A stretch of DNA of 64,000 nt from Coniochaeta sp. PMI_546 (Eukaryota > Ascomycota > Sordariomycetes > Coniochaetales > Coniochaetaceae): positions 1,488,001 to 1,552,000 of the forward strand of contig MU271145.1 of the NCBI GenBank assembly GCA_021432605.1. Reading direction: 5' to 3'. How positions within the stretch are numbered: the first letter of the stretch is position 1; each line of letters starts with the position of its first letter. Positions 24,765 to 35,300 of this stretch are shown here, piece by piece. The notes beneath the pieces are model-generated. The model made no database searches, was not told the origin of the DNA, and was given only the letters and a program-made list of their open reading frames with translations. The position numbers and the translations under genes were made by a program.

Positions 24765-24800
24765 TGAGGAACAAGCCGAGGAACAAACTGGAGAACAAAC
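24765..24800. repeat. 12-bp tandem repeat, three degenerate copies
   Basis: Units TGAGGAACAAGC, CGAGGAACAAAC and TGGAGAACAAAC follow without gaps, just upstream of the myotubularin start. The role is unknown. Confidence 0.75.
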
Positions 24801-25188
24801 AAGCGGTGCCGTGTCAGAGGCAAATGCTTTGATGTTTGTCCTCAGCCCAAGCTAAGAATGAATGAATGAACAAACAAACACGACGTAGGTCACAGAGACA
24901 CAACTTTGAACTTAAAAGCTGTTTGGGCAGCAGAGATGGCATGTGGCAGGTACAAATGATCTTGCGACGCGCACTTGCTGCAAGGCTGAGAAACCGAGAA
25001 CACTGAGAAGGTGCCAGTGGTTGATGAGTGATGTCAGATGCCGGTAAGGCAGGGATTCACACGCTTCAGCTTTTGATTGGCTCTCAGGAACTGTGGCTCA
25101 TCCTGGTATCACCAGCCACAGCGAGCTGGCATTCTGCCCCACATCGCATTTGTACCCCGGTCGGGTTTTTTCTGCCCACGCACACCTC

Positions 25189-25197
25189 TTAGGGTTT
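25189..25197 (+). promoter_or_regulatory. telobox (TTAGGGTTT) upstream of RPS3
   Basis: TTAGGGTTT lies 164 bp before the RPS3 ATG. TTAGGG-type sites bound by Tbf1 are established elements of ribosomal-protein gene promoters in several ascomycetes, so position and sequence both fit. Binding here is inference. Confidence 0.6.
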
Positions 25198-25360
25198 CCC
25201 CCCCACTTCGGCTCACCACTTACTGAGAAAAGTCCAAATTACCGAAATCTACCTACGACTTTTTGAAGGCGACCACCTCGACCAAGAACCTCATCGCCTT
25301 TCCGGACCGCCAATCGAGTCAACAACCTCCCGACTACCCGAAGAGGCAAATCTAGTCAAT

Positions 25361-26386
25361 ATGGCTGTTCCAGGCACCCAGATGTGAGTAGAAGCTCTAG
25401 CATCATGTTTACAATCAACGCGGGGAAAGTGGGAGAACAATTGCTGGACATCGAGCATCAAGAATGATGAAGGGGAAAAGAGACGGCGAGAAGGACGGGA
25501 CGGGAAGGGAAACATCTACGACTTCTGGGGACATGCAGCACGATTGAAGCAGGAATATTCGAGAACGAGAGAGAGACATGGAATATAAGCTGACATACAT
25601 CACAGCTCCAAGCGGAGAAAGTTCGTCGCTGATGGCGTCTTCTACGCTGAGCTGAACGAGTTCTTCCAGCGCGAGCTGGCTGAGGAGGGTTACTCAGGCG
25701 TCGAGGTCCGCGTCACCCCGACCGTTACCGACATCATCATCCGCGCCACCCACACACAGGAGGTCCTCGGCGAGCAGGGCCGCCGCATCCGCGAGCTCAC
25801 CAGCTTGATCCAGAAGCGCTTCAAGTTCCCCGAGAACTCCGTCTCCCTCTACGCCGCCAAGGTCCAGAACCGCGGTCTCTCCGCTGTCGCTCAGTGCGAG
25901 TCCCTCCGCTACAAGCTCCTCAACGGTCTCGCCGTCCGCCGCGCCTGCTACGGTGTCCTCCGTTTCATCATGGAGTCCGGCGCCAAGGGTTGCGAGGTTG
26001 TCGTTTCCGGAAAGCTGCGCGCCGCCCGCGCCAAGTCCATGAAGTTCACCGACGGCTTCATGATCCACAGCGGTCAGCCCGCCAAGGACTTCATTGACAG
26101 CGCCACCCGTCACGTCCTGCTCCGCCAGGGTGTCCTCGGAATCAAGGTCAAGATCATGCGCGGCTCCGACCCCGAGGGCAAGGCCGGTCCCCAGAAGACT
26201 CTCCCCGACTCCGTCACAATCATCGAGCCCAAGGAGGAGACCCCCGTCGTCCAGCCCATCAGCCAGGACTACGGTGCCAAGGCCGCCCAGGCTGAGGCCG
26301 CCCGCAAGGCCGAGGAGGAGGCTGCTGCTGGTGCCGCTGCTGCCGAGGGTGGTGAGGAGGGTCAAGCTCCTGCTGCGGAGCAATAG
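25361..26386 (+). CDS. RPS3: 40S ribosomal protein S3 (uS3)
   Basis: This small-subunit protein sits at the mRNA entry channel. Exon 1 is only 23 nt (25361-25383, MAVPGTQI), then comes a 222-nt intron, much longer than others here and typical of fungal ribosomal-protein genes. Exon 2 is 25606-26386. The product is 267 residues. The KH domain contains [20 protein letters not shown] with the GxxG-like GEQG loop; the C-terminal half has [20 protein letters not shown] and [13 protein letters not shown], diagnostic for uS3. An Ala/Glu-rich tail ends at TAG (26384-26386). Codon use is strongly biased to C-ending codons, as expected for high expression. The same frame stays open for 65 further codons after this TAG (separate entry). 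Confidence 0.98.
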
Positions 26387-26581
26387 GGTGCTGTGCAGAT
26401 GGATGTCCATCCTTCTTCGCCTGTACATGCCGCTCCGATGTTCGACCAGTACCAGGCTCAGGATTTCCAACAGGCTGCTGTGATGTTCGAGCAGGCTCAG
26501 ACTCTCCAGACTGAGCAGCAGCAGAACTTCTATCAGCAGAATGATGGCCCTGCGCCCGCGAATGACTTTGTCGGCTGGTAA
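26387..26581 (+). other. in-frame 65-codon open frame after the RPS3 stop (possible read-through extension)
   Basis: Directly after the RPS3 TAG the same frame continues without stop to TAA at 26579-26581. It would add GAVQMDVHPSSPVHAAPMF and then a Gln-rich stretch ending PAPANDFVGW. Codon choice looks coding (CAG, GAG, TTC, GCT, CTC), and composition is Gln/Ala/Met/Phe-rich, unlike the surrounding 3' region. A separate start at ATG 26399 would be a downstream ORF. No consensus intron that removes the TAG in frame was found: the best donor-acceptor pair spans 47 nt and shifts frame. Read-through, a recently shortened C-terminus, or chance are the options. Confidence 0.45.
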
Positions 26582-28464
26582 AACCAAGGGACGGGATGAC
26601 GACGGAATGTGATGGGGGAGTGTTTGTTGGTAGGCTTTGGTAGTGGATGGAAAGCTTTTCTCACGTTGGCAAGAATTCGCACTACAACGGCGGAAAGGAA
26701 ATGGGGTCTACACGGCGTCGTTTTGCTTTGAATGATCATCACATTTGCATTGCGGAAAATTGCCAAAAGGGAAAGGGATGGACTCGTTGCTTGTTCTTGT
26801 AGTCGTGATATGAGACAGCAACGAACACTTGAACCAACTGATGCCTTGCTTGATGAATATAGTGTGCCACCTACTGTAGGACCACGCTTCCAGCCCGGTA
26901 TGTCATTGGCATGCCCATGTGAACTCAGAGCTCTTACTTCATGTTTCCAGCCACAACTTTCGAGCAACAGCTACACCTTTGGTCACCTTTCGTGAACCAT
27001 TCTTGTCAAATGTCGTTTTCTTCGCGGCTCACAACCATCGGTTGACGTGGGTCGATCAGTTACGCCCATAATGACTCCAGGAGGGTAAGTCACCAAATGT
27101 GAACGTCCCGAGGCTCATATCCAGGGAGACTTCAAGCTTCGTCGTCCATGATCCCGTGGATATAACACTGTCCCACCAGCCTGAAATGCTGCTCGCCACA
27201 ACTGGTCGTCTGCCTCAAGGTATACGGCGTCTGAATACCACGCAGAATATAAATGACGTCCCCCACTCTCGCATTTGTCGGTGCACATGCTCATATACCC
27301 TTTCTCAGTAATACAAAACGGGCATGGCCTTCCATGTCTGGAACATGCACGCCAGATACTCCCGGACCTCCAGACGTAGCCCTGTAAGCATGACCTTTGC
27401 GTTGTACCGCTGTTGCACTATGTCTCGAGTATGCGGGTAATTCATCGCAAACTCTATCGCTGCGCGGACGGAGGGTTCTTTTTCCCCCGTTATCATGGTC
27501 CTCTGGAAGGCTATCGGGACGGCCTCGGCGGCTGGATAGACTATTAGTTTGGATGCCATTAACTCCGCCTCCCTGAGCTGACCGATGTTATGTTGCGTGG
27601 AGCCCCCGTTTGTATCAGGACCATCTCTGCAGGGCATGCCGACCCTGACGATCTCATGTAACTTGACTTGTGGATGTCGCTCCATCTCCGTGGACTCTCT
27701 CGGGTGGTAGTTGAGGGTTGACCAGCGACTTCTCGCGGCAACCTGGCGTTAAAGTGTTTCTTCCAACAGTGTAATCAAGAGCAAATGTCAACATGAAAGG
27801 AGGTCTCCTCAAGATATCTCACCTGATCAATACTCACGTCTCCCCAACCACGCCGCATGTGATCATGACTTTCTTGCTAACGCTTGCTAACAGCCGACTA
27901 GACTTACAAGCCAGGAAGCAGCAGAAAAAAACTGAGCCCCTAAGACTCCTGAAGATCAACAATGAGCCAGCTTCCTATCTCACATATCTGACGTCAAAGG
28001 TGCTCTGTCCCATCACATCGCAAAGTTTAACACGGATAATATCGTACAGATGGGCCGCAGCGCCGCAGCGTCCTGTTCTGATGAGCTCTGGAGTAAAAAT
28101 CTGAAAATGGTACAATGACGATTGTATACCCGCCCCCTCGCCTCTAACGCCGTGTTCTCCATGAAAGTTTTTCGTCCTTGATCCCTCCCTCCCAGCGTTT
28201 GTTCATGAGGCGTTACTTCCACGAAATGGCGAAGCGTATCTGAGAAGTCTGCCGAGACGAGCCAGACAATGTCGGGACCACTGGTCGGCGTCCTGCCAAA
28301 CTCCCCTCCGATTCAGCCGCAGAACGTGAAGATGGCCTCAAACCCCAGGCCGGATTCCCCAATGCATGTGACGACCAGAAATGTACAGAAGAGTGTATGA
28401 TGAGATGGTATAGCAAAGGGGGAAAAAAAAAGGGGCCCGCAACCGGGCCAGGAAGATCCCACGG
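26582..28464. other. gene-poor region between RPS3 and the NIPA-like gene
   Basis: Apart from the doubtful minus-strand frame at 27305-27685, no gene is visible. The first few hundred bases should be the RPS3 3' UTR, and the last few hundred the 3' UTR of the NIPA-like gene. Confidence 0.5.
27305..27685 (-). CDS. doubtful hypothetical protein, 126 residues
   Basis: A continuous ATG-to-stop frame with fairly protein-like composition, for example LMASKLIVYPAAEAVPIAF and FAMNYPHTRDIVQQRYNAK. There is no recognisable domain, signal peptide or splice partner, and codon use is less biased than in neighbouring genes. It could be a species-restricted gene, a gene remnant or chance. Confidence 0.22.
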   Translation of the reverse strand: MERHPQVKLHEIVRVGMPCRDGPDTNGGSTQHNIGQLREAELMASKLIVYPAAEAVPIAFQRTMITGEKEPSVRAAIEFAMNYPHTRDIVQQRYNAKVMLTGLRLEVREYLACMFQTWKAMPVLYY

Positions 28465-30152
28465 TTATGGCGAGCCCTTCCTTGCTTGCAACTCGATCGG
28501 CTCCCCGAACCCCTTGGCCATCCCGTTGCCATTTGGCCTGCCATTGGCGTGACTCCCGATCATAGGACTCCTGGGGTCCGAGTCCTCGTCGCTCTCCTCC
28601 GCCAGATCCGTCAGCCCGAACCCGGCCGCCTCCTCCTCGTCGTAGGCCTGGATCAGCCCCGCCCTGTCGCTGCCTATGCTGTGGCCGCGACTGTGGCCCA
28701 GCGACCTGCGCGCGTTCTCCATGCTGATGCGCGTCTGGATGGAGGATATCATGTCTGTGCCGGTCGCGTCGCCGCCTCGACGGGGCGCCAGGGATTTGGT
28801 CCCGCTCGGGTCGTGGCGGGAGAGGTTGAGGAGGTAGACGCCCGTGAAGGTCACGAGGAAGCCGCAGATGAGGGAGATGGTGTTGATGGCGTCGGTTGTG
28901 TTGAAGCCGCTGAAAAGGATGAAGGAGGCGCAGAGGGTGGCTGTTGTGAAGGTCACGTAGTAGAGGGGGTTGACACTGCACGAGTTTGGTTAGCGCAAGA
29001 CGCAGACTGGCAAATTGACTTTGTGTTCGGCAACTGACATATTGGTTGGAAACTGGCTTAGCGCCTTGTTAAAGTAGTTCATCTGTGTCAGAATGCAGAC
29101 CGCTGTGACTATCATAAAGACGTATGTCGAAGGGTGCGAGAACTGGTTGTTCCCGGCAAAGGTGAGCTTGAGGGCGATGCCGAACGCCTTGACGGACATG
29201 ACAGACACCGAGCCGACCAGGGAGCAGATTCCGAGATAGATAAGGGGGTTCTTCTTGCCGTGAACGGGGGCGATCTTGTATATCATCACGACGGCAAATA
29301 TGCAGACGGCGGATACATATAGAAGGAAACCTACAATGCAGCTGGTCAGCAGATATTCGAACATCGGGAAGGCGCAGCTATCCTTACCTGGCTGGATCGC
29401 ATAGTGGAGGATCTCGTCAATAGTCTGAATGTCCTCATCAGGAGGGGCGTGAAGGACAATGATAACAGCCCCTAACAAGCAGATGGCGCATCCGAGCTTG
29501 CCCAAAGTGCCGAGCTCTTCGTTGAGGAAGTATGATCCCAAAACGGCACCTATCAGCACGCTCAGGGCACCTAATGGCGTTACTAGAATCGCTGGCGCAA
29601 ATGCGTATGCGGCGAAGTTGCAAATCTCGCCCATCACCACTGCAGTGTTCCTCTTTGTCAGCTTCGGTGGTTCTCAATGTTGGCTGTGTTTATCGCGGTG
29701 ATGCTCACATGTCGCTATTCCTGCCCACCATAACGGACTCCGTAGATACACGAATCCATCTCCTTCGAAGCCATGCCGCTCTTCGGCATGCATCAAGCCC
29801 TATGCATGCGGTAAAATGTTAGCATGCAAGCGCTTTGCGCGGTTCGCTGGACGTAATCGTAGGAGTTGGCGGGGGTTGGAGAGTCGGAGGCATGTCGAGG
29901 CGGCGTACCTTTTTTGTGATGGCAAAGCTGGTGCCTATGAGAATCGGGTTGTTAGTGACGCCGTCTCATAATGGTATTGTCAAATCCTGGTGCGCATACC
30001 GATTGCTAAACTCGAGCTTATGGCCAAGGCCAAGCCGATATATCTGTCAAGAGGAACACCAAGTCAGCGCTGCGCCCTTGTAATTCCTCCATCGAGAACC
30101 AGACACCATATCCGGTGGCAGAGAGGGGCGCGTACTTCTCTTCAAGCATCAT
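28465..30152 (-). CDS. NIPA-like magnesium transporter (DUF803)
   Basis: An integral membrane protein of the NIPA/DMT superfamily; animal members carry Mg2+, and the cation is inferred here. Seven exons by eye: 30152-30136 (17 nt), 30043-30000, 29934-29909 (26 nt), 29799-29709, 29639-29388, 29330-29039 and 28975-28465, for 410 residues. The small exons reassemble to MMLEEKYIGLALAISSSLAIG, then TSFAITKKGLMHAEERHG and SPLWWAGIATLVMGEICNF, the hallmark N-terminus of NIPA proteins. About nine hydrophobic spans follow, including FAPAILVTPLGALSVLIGA. The cytosolic C-tail (after LLNLSRHDPSG) is acidic and Ser/Gly-rich with SDEDSDPRSP, likely phosphorylated (inference). Introns are about 57-109 nt; one donor is GTCAGT. 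Confidence 0.92.
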
Positions 30153-32363
30153 GGTGAAAAAGGAGCGCAAGGCCAGCGACAGATGGCCGATGGCTGCGAA
30201 CCAGATCTCTTCAACGAAGGTGGGAGGGGGTTAGGTAGTCGCCGGACAAGGGATGCGGGCGATGTTCCGAGCAGAGAGCGACGAGTCAAGGAAATGCGGT
30301 TGAGAACCCGCGCCGGGCGAGTGTGACGAGTTCAGGCCCAGAAAGTGCAACGACACATGAATGCGATGCTTGGCGGCGGTGACAAGCAAGGTTCGTTTCG
30401 TCGGTGGCGGACTTCAATCTTGGTGATAGGGTCGTGTTGGACGTCGGCAGCGATAAACGGAGGGAAGGAATTACGGAGAGGTCCGTCGACAGTTCGAGGC
30501 CAGGATTCGGGTCTGGCGCGCGCACGAGCACAATTAATGCCAACGCAGCGATAAAACAAATGGGGAATGGCTCGAGGGATGGAGTTTCTTGTGTCTTGGC
30601 CAAAGTGTCAGGGAGAAAACATTTACTTACCTTACCACAGTAGCGTCAGCGTTTCAAGCCCCTGGAGGCTGGGGAACCTAACGGACTTTGTTTAATGAGA
30701 TCCAGCCATGTGAGTGGCTGATTTTTAGGTTCAGATCCCCCTGACCCTGGGCAGACTTCCCCTACGGATATTGTGAATGTACCCTGTGTCACACAATGGT
30801 GCTTCGTAACTCTAAAAACACGTGTACACCCGGAAAGGCTATTACTATGAGTGAGTAAGATTTCGCATCTGAAATGGGAGATATCTAGACCTTCTTGAAT
30901 GAGCACTTTTTGCCTCGCCTCACCCTTCTCTCCCCAACTTTCTAGAGTCTGAGCGGGCCGAGGCTTAGCGCCTTGATATCTGAAGGTCAGGCAAGGTACT
31001 TCCCGTCTCTTCTCATTCCAGTTTCCAGTCCCAGGTGGATCCCGTCTAGCACCTTTTGCGTGACCGTTTTGCTTTGTACATATTCAGGTTCTTCACAAAC
31101 CCAGGGCAGTCCGTGGGATAGGCAGGTACCTATCCCTTCATTCCTATTATCCCTGAACTCCCCGTCGGCCTCACGAGCTTGAGTACATTCAGGTGCCTTT
31201 TCAATACGTTTCAAGGGAGCCTGTTCTCTACTTCTAAGTCAGCGGACTCTCGTATTGCACTTGGCAGCTCTGTCGTTCGTCTCCTTTCAACACGAAAGGG
31301 TAGAGCCACGCTGCGGAAAACAATGGGTCGTGTTGCGTGTTCGCCATTACTGATGACGACGGGAGCCAGGGGTATGGTAATTGCTCGATTCCAAAGATAG
31401 TCAGCAATTAGCTATTGTTAGCTCACATACATAAATCACGTTATTTACTGTAGACATAGACATCACTAGGGAATAGCAGTGTCATGGTTATTTTAACGCA
31501 CGTTAACCGTCGAAATCGCCGGTAACGCCGTCTCTACAGTAAGACCTCCTATCCTCAGCAACCGCGCATAACCAAAGCCACGCACAGTTCCCTATCGACC
31601 GCACGCGACCGGTTCCACACATCTCGAGTGCGAGTAGTCTGCATCGAGGAGACAGTATGAACCCGACGACAACGAGGGTATATCAAGCTTTGACGAACGG
31701 AAGAAGTGTACAATCGACGGCTAAGACACAAACCACCGAGTTCTCTGAGAGAAAAGGAAAAAAACCGCCGACATGGTTTGGTAAATACCAATCCCTGGGT
31801 ATCACCGGGCTGCTGGTATCACCCTTCTTAACCCTGCCTTTTCCGGCAAACGCCTCATTCATGCAATTCCTTCCATCGAACCACAGGTACCAGAGTCTAA
31901 AAGCAAAACAAGCTGCCAAAAAGCAAAGACACAAATCCTGCCTAGCATCCAGCACAGCGGTTGATAAACGCTGGCATGAGTGGATACGTATCGATCAAAG
32001 AGTTAAACCGTGTAGTAGATACTCCCGACTTGTCCACACAGATGTGGATTTCGAAGTGTGTTGTATCAAGGGTTGGAAAGCATCGCAGTGTACCGAAGGG
32101 GGGAGAAAGTTCCGTCGGTCAAACGCGTAGTCGTACCGTGAAGATGGACTTACCTAGAGTTTAGTGATGGGCCAAACCGATTCTGGCCGTTGTTCCTGGG
32201 AAGTTGCCTGTTTTGGTGGTTAAGTCACTGACGGTGGAAGATAGAAAGGAAAAGGGGGGTCGTAGGTGGCTAGAGTACAAAGCGGTTGGACTACAACCGA
32301 CATGAGTGCTGGAGCAGCACTGGATGTGGTGATGGCCTGTGGAAGGTGAGCAACAAATAGAGC
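30153..32363. other. gene-poor region with a small inverted-repeat element
   Basis: A 2.2-kb spacer upstream of the NIPA-like gene. Frames on both strands are short and lack resemblance to known proteins. It contains a 98-bp segment bounded by perfect 10-bp inverted repeats at 31445-31542 and a direct repeat GGTATCACC near 31798 and 31816. The right part should be the 3' UTR of the DUF2420 gene. Confidence 0.5.
31445..31542. repeat. 98-bp segment with perfect 10-bp terminal inverted repeats
   Basis: TTACTGTAGA at 31445-31454 is the exact reverse complement of TCTACAGTAA at 31533-31542. The interior is non-coding. It might be a miniature inverted-repeat element, but no flanking target duplication is visible. 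Confidence 0.45.
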
Positions 32364-35300
32364 TCAAATCTTCCGGCGCTTCGCATCTGTTGGTTGCATC
32401 AGTAGTGTGCATAGTCTTTTACGCCCGGCTGGAGTCCACATACCGTTCTCATCATCCAGGCTGATCAACTCGTCATCTTCTCGGCCTCTCTTGGTGGAGA
32501 GGCCCGAAGGCGACGACATGTTAGTTGGGTCCGCAGCTACGGCAACGTCCTCTGCACCATCATTCTCCCAATCAATCTCGTCAACGTTGTCTGCAGTATC
32601 ATCTCCGGCTTCATGGGTTCCGTTTTCGGTATTGGCAAGTGCGAGATTCTCATCTTCGTAAGTAATCTCGTCACCATTGACGGTGGAAGTAGCACTGGTG
32701 TCGCGCGAGTCGGTTGCTCGGGTATCCAACTCGGCTGCCAATGGCTCGTTGTTCGCCGCCTCGTCGTATGCCGTAAGTCCTTCCATGTCGATGGAATTGT
32801 CATTAGGGGCGAAGTTGTCATCGTCATCGTCATCGTCACCGTCATCGTCCTCAAAATCGTTCTGAGCCAACGAAGCATGCGTCGTTTCGACGTCCGCGCC
32901 GTCGTCAGACTGGATAGTAGACTCGAGGTGATCTTGGGAATCTAACAAGTTAGCGCCAATGCTCTGTGAAAAGTTGGAGCTTAATTCCAGAGCGAAGGTG
33001 GAATGTGCAAGGGGGCTGTGATTCGAGGAAGATGCAAAAGCCGACTGCGCTGCAGTCTGAGGTTCCATCATCCTGGCAGCCTGACCAGGTGAAATAGAAC
33101 TTCTTGTCTGTTGGCTTGCCACAGGGTGCTTTGATTTGCCGACGCCACGGTATTTGCAAACTGGTCTGCGAGCGCCACTCGCTGGTTTCATGGGGGACGG
33201 AGTGTGTCGCGCCAATGAGGCTGAAGGCATAGAAACAGCCTCTGCCTCCTTGAGCCAGCCAAATGACGGAACGGTGATGCCACTCTCGCCACCGGCAAAG
33301 ACATCCTCGTCCATCTCTATCGAGGGAATGATGTTCTCCCCTGGTACAACAGAAGAGGTCTGGTGATCAACTTCTTCATAGTCGACGAAGTCGTCATCCG
33401 GCTCACCATGACCGTCATCATCAGACCTAGGCTTGATGAAGCCTCGGTTGCTGAGACTAGGAACATCAAGGATGGACTTCCCATGGCGGCGAGGAAAATG
33501 CGGAGGCGGACTGAAACGTCTCAGGTACTGAGTAGCAGCAGGTGGGCTAGAGAGATCTTCATCATCAGAGTAGTCGATGAGGTCCTCGTCACCACCAGCG
33601 GCTCCACCAGCGGCAGGGTTTGAGGGAGAGTGCGGTAGTGCATCAAACTTCTTCCACATCTCGGGTGTTATGTCCTTTGAATCGCGCTCCAGGAACTCCT
33701 TCATCCACTCGTGCTGTGTATGAGGCACTGATTCTGCAGGGGGACGGTAAGGAAAGGAATGATTACCGTTTGCAAAGGTATTAGCTTGCTCCAAGGCCGA
33801 CCCAGCCTCTTCATTAAAGCTTTCATGTTCACTACCACCAGTGAACTCGCCTGTTACCCCGGGAAATGCACCGGTTGCGGTTGACATGTTCTCGGTGTCA
33901 GCATCGGCATGTGATAGCGGCCAATTTCCGTCATGGTCGGTATACGTCTGATGAGTCGAACCATCATGATCGTACCCCATGCTATTGTCGACACCGCCTG
34001 GCACCTGGTCGAATTCGTCATTGTCCACAAGCTCGTCAGTCAGCTCATATCCCTGGTTAAGGTCATCAATGTTATCGGCATGGTGGCCAGGGTCCTCAAC
34101 ATCTTGATCGTTAAACAGATGTTCGGCATCATGTTCACCAGCGTCATTAGTGTCATCGTAGAAGTATGCTTCTTCAACAATCTCCACAGCCTCATGCTGC
34201 ATATCATCACCCGTGAAGCTGGTTTGGTCCTCTCTAGAGCCACTCTCGGCTTGTTCACCGTCAGGTTCCTCATCAGAATGGTGACCGCTGGAGCTGTCTG
34301 ATCCATCCGAGTTATCGAAAAACTCACTCCAACCACGCCCTGCATCAGCGGCTTCTGACAACATAGCGAAGCGCTCTTGGCAGTTGGGCTTTGCCACGAG
34401 ATGCACAACGAGCTGGGAGTGCTCAGCATCCTGGCCATCGTTGTACTTAAACCGACGATATAGATCCAAGATGTTACGGATAGTGTGTTTCTCCAGGAAA
34501 TCGTGGCTGAAATCCTGTAAAAGGTCAGTACACAGATGGCGTCGAAAGGTGCCGCCGACTGGACATACCTCGCCAAATTCGAGCTTCAGCTGGGGAACTC
34601 TGATTACCAGATCATCGGAGGGCTCAATCTCATCCTTAATGACATCTCGAAGCAGACCAAAGAACTGCGAGAGCGGTACATCCATTTCGGCATTGGAAGC
34701 AAAAAAGTAGGTCTCTGGGTCATCGTTGTGCACGCTAGCACAAAGCTCGTACTTGATCCCGTTATAGAAGACCATCACATCCGAAACTTCGCTGGCAGGC
34801 GCACCAGTGAGGGAGTCCTCGGGATAGCCTCCTGTATGAAAAATACGTTCGTCTTTTTCGAAGACGCCCTGTCCGGCCTCGGAGGGCTCATCAGACGATC
34901 CATCCTCTGCTCCCATATCGTGTTGAGCAGATTCCGCCTGTTCAACAGTGTCGTCCAACACTTGCTGGGATGGCACTGGGGCGGTGGCGATTTCTTGCTG
35001 CTTAAGGGTCTCCAGGACTGGTCGAGGCTCGGTTGCAGGGTGATCCTCATGAATAGCTTCCAAATCGCCATCGTCGTAATCGATCTCGTCGACATTCCCA
35101 GTAGAGCCAACAATCTTGTCGTTGCCTTGCTCTTGGGGCGCCGCTTTAGACTTCTGGCTAGTAGTCTCAGCCTTGAGGGGTTCTTCGTCCTCGTATCCGA
35201 TCTCCGACTCGGCGGTATTGCCCTGTGGAACTGAAAGGTCGGCATGTGTAGGGTCGCCAGATGGTATGGAACCATTATCGCGATAATCGCCTGCGTTCTC

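Larger units (their letters stand above)
24599..25360. promoter_or_regulatory. divergent promoter between myotubularin and RPS3
   Basis: This 762-bp spacer lies between two divergent start codons. It holds a three-copy 12-bp repeat at 24765-24800, an AATG/AAAC-type microsatellite at about 24855-24880, a telobox at 25189-25197 and a CCAAT at about 25310. The stretch before RPS3 is pyrimidine-rich on the coding strand. Confidence 0.6.

Noticed and set aside
26342-26398. alternative intron removing the RPS3 stop codon
   Set aside because: The best donor-acceptor pair gives a 47-nt intron that shifts the reading frame, so it cannot link RPS3 to the downstream frame.
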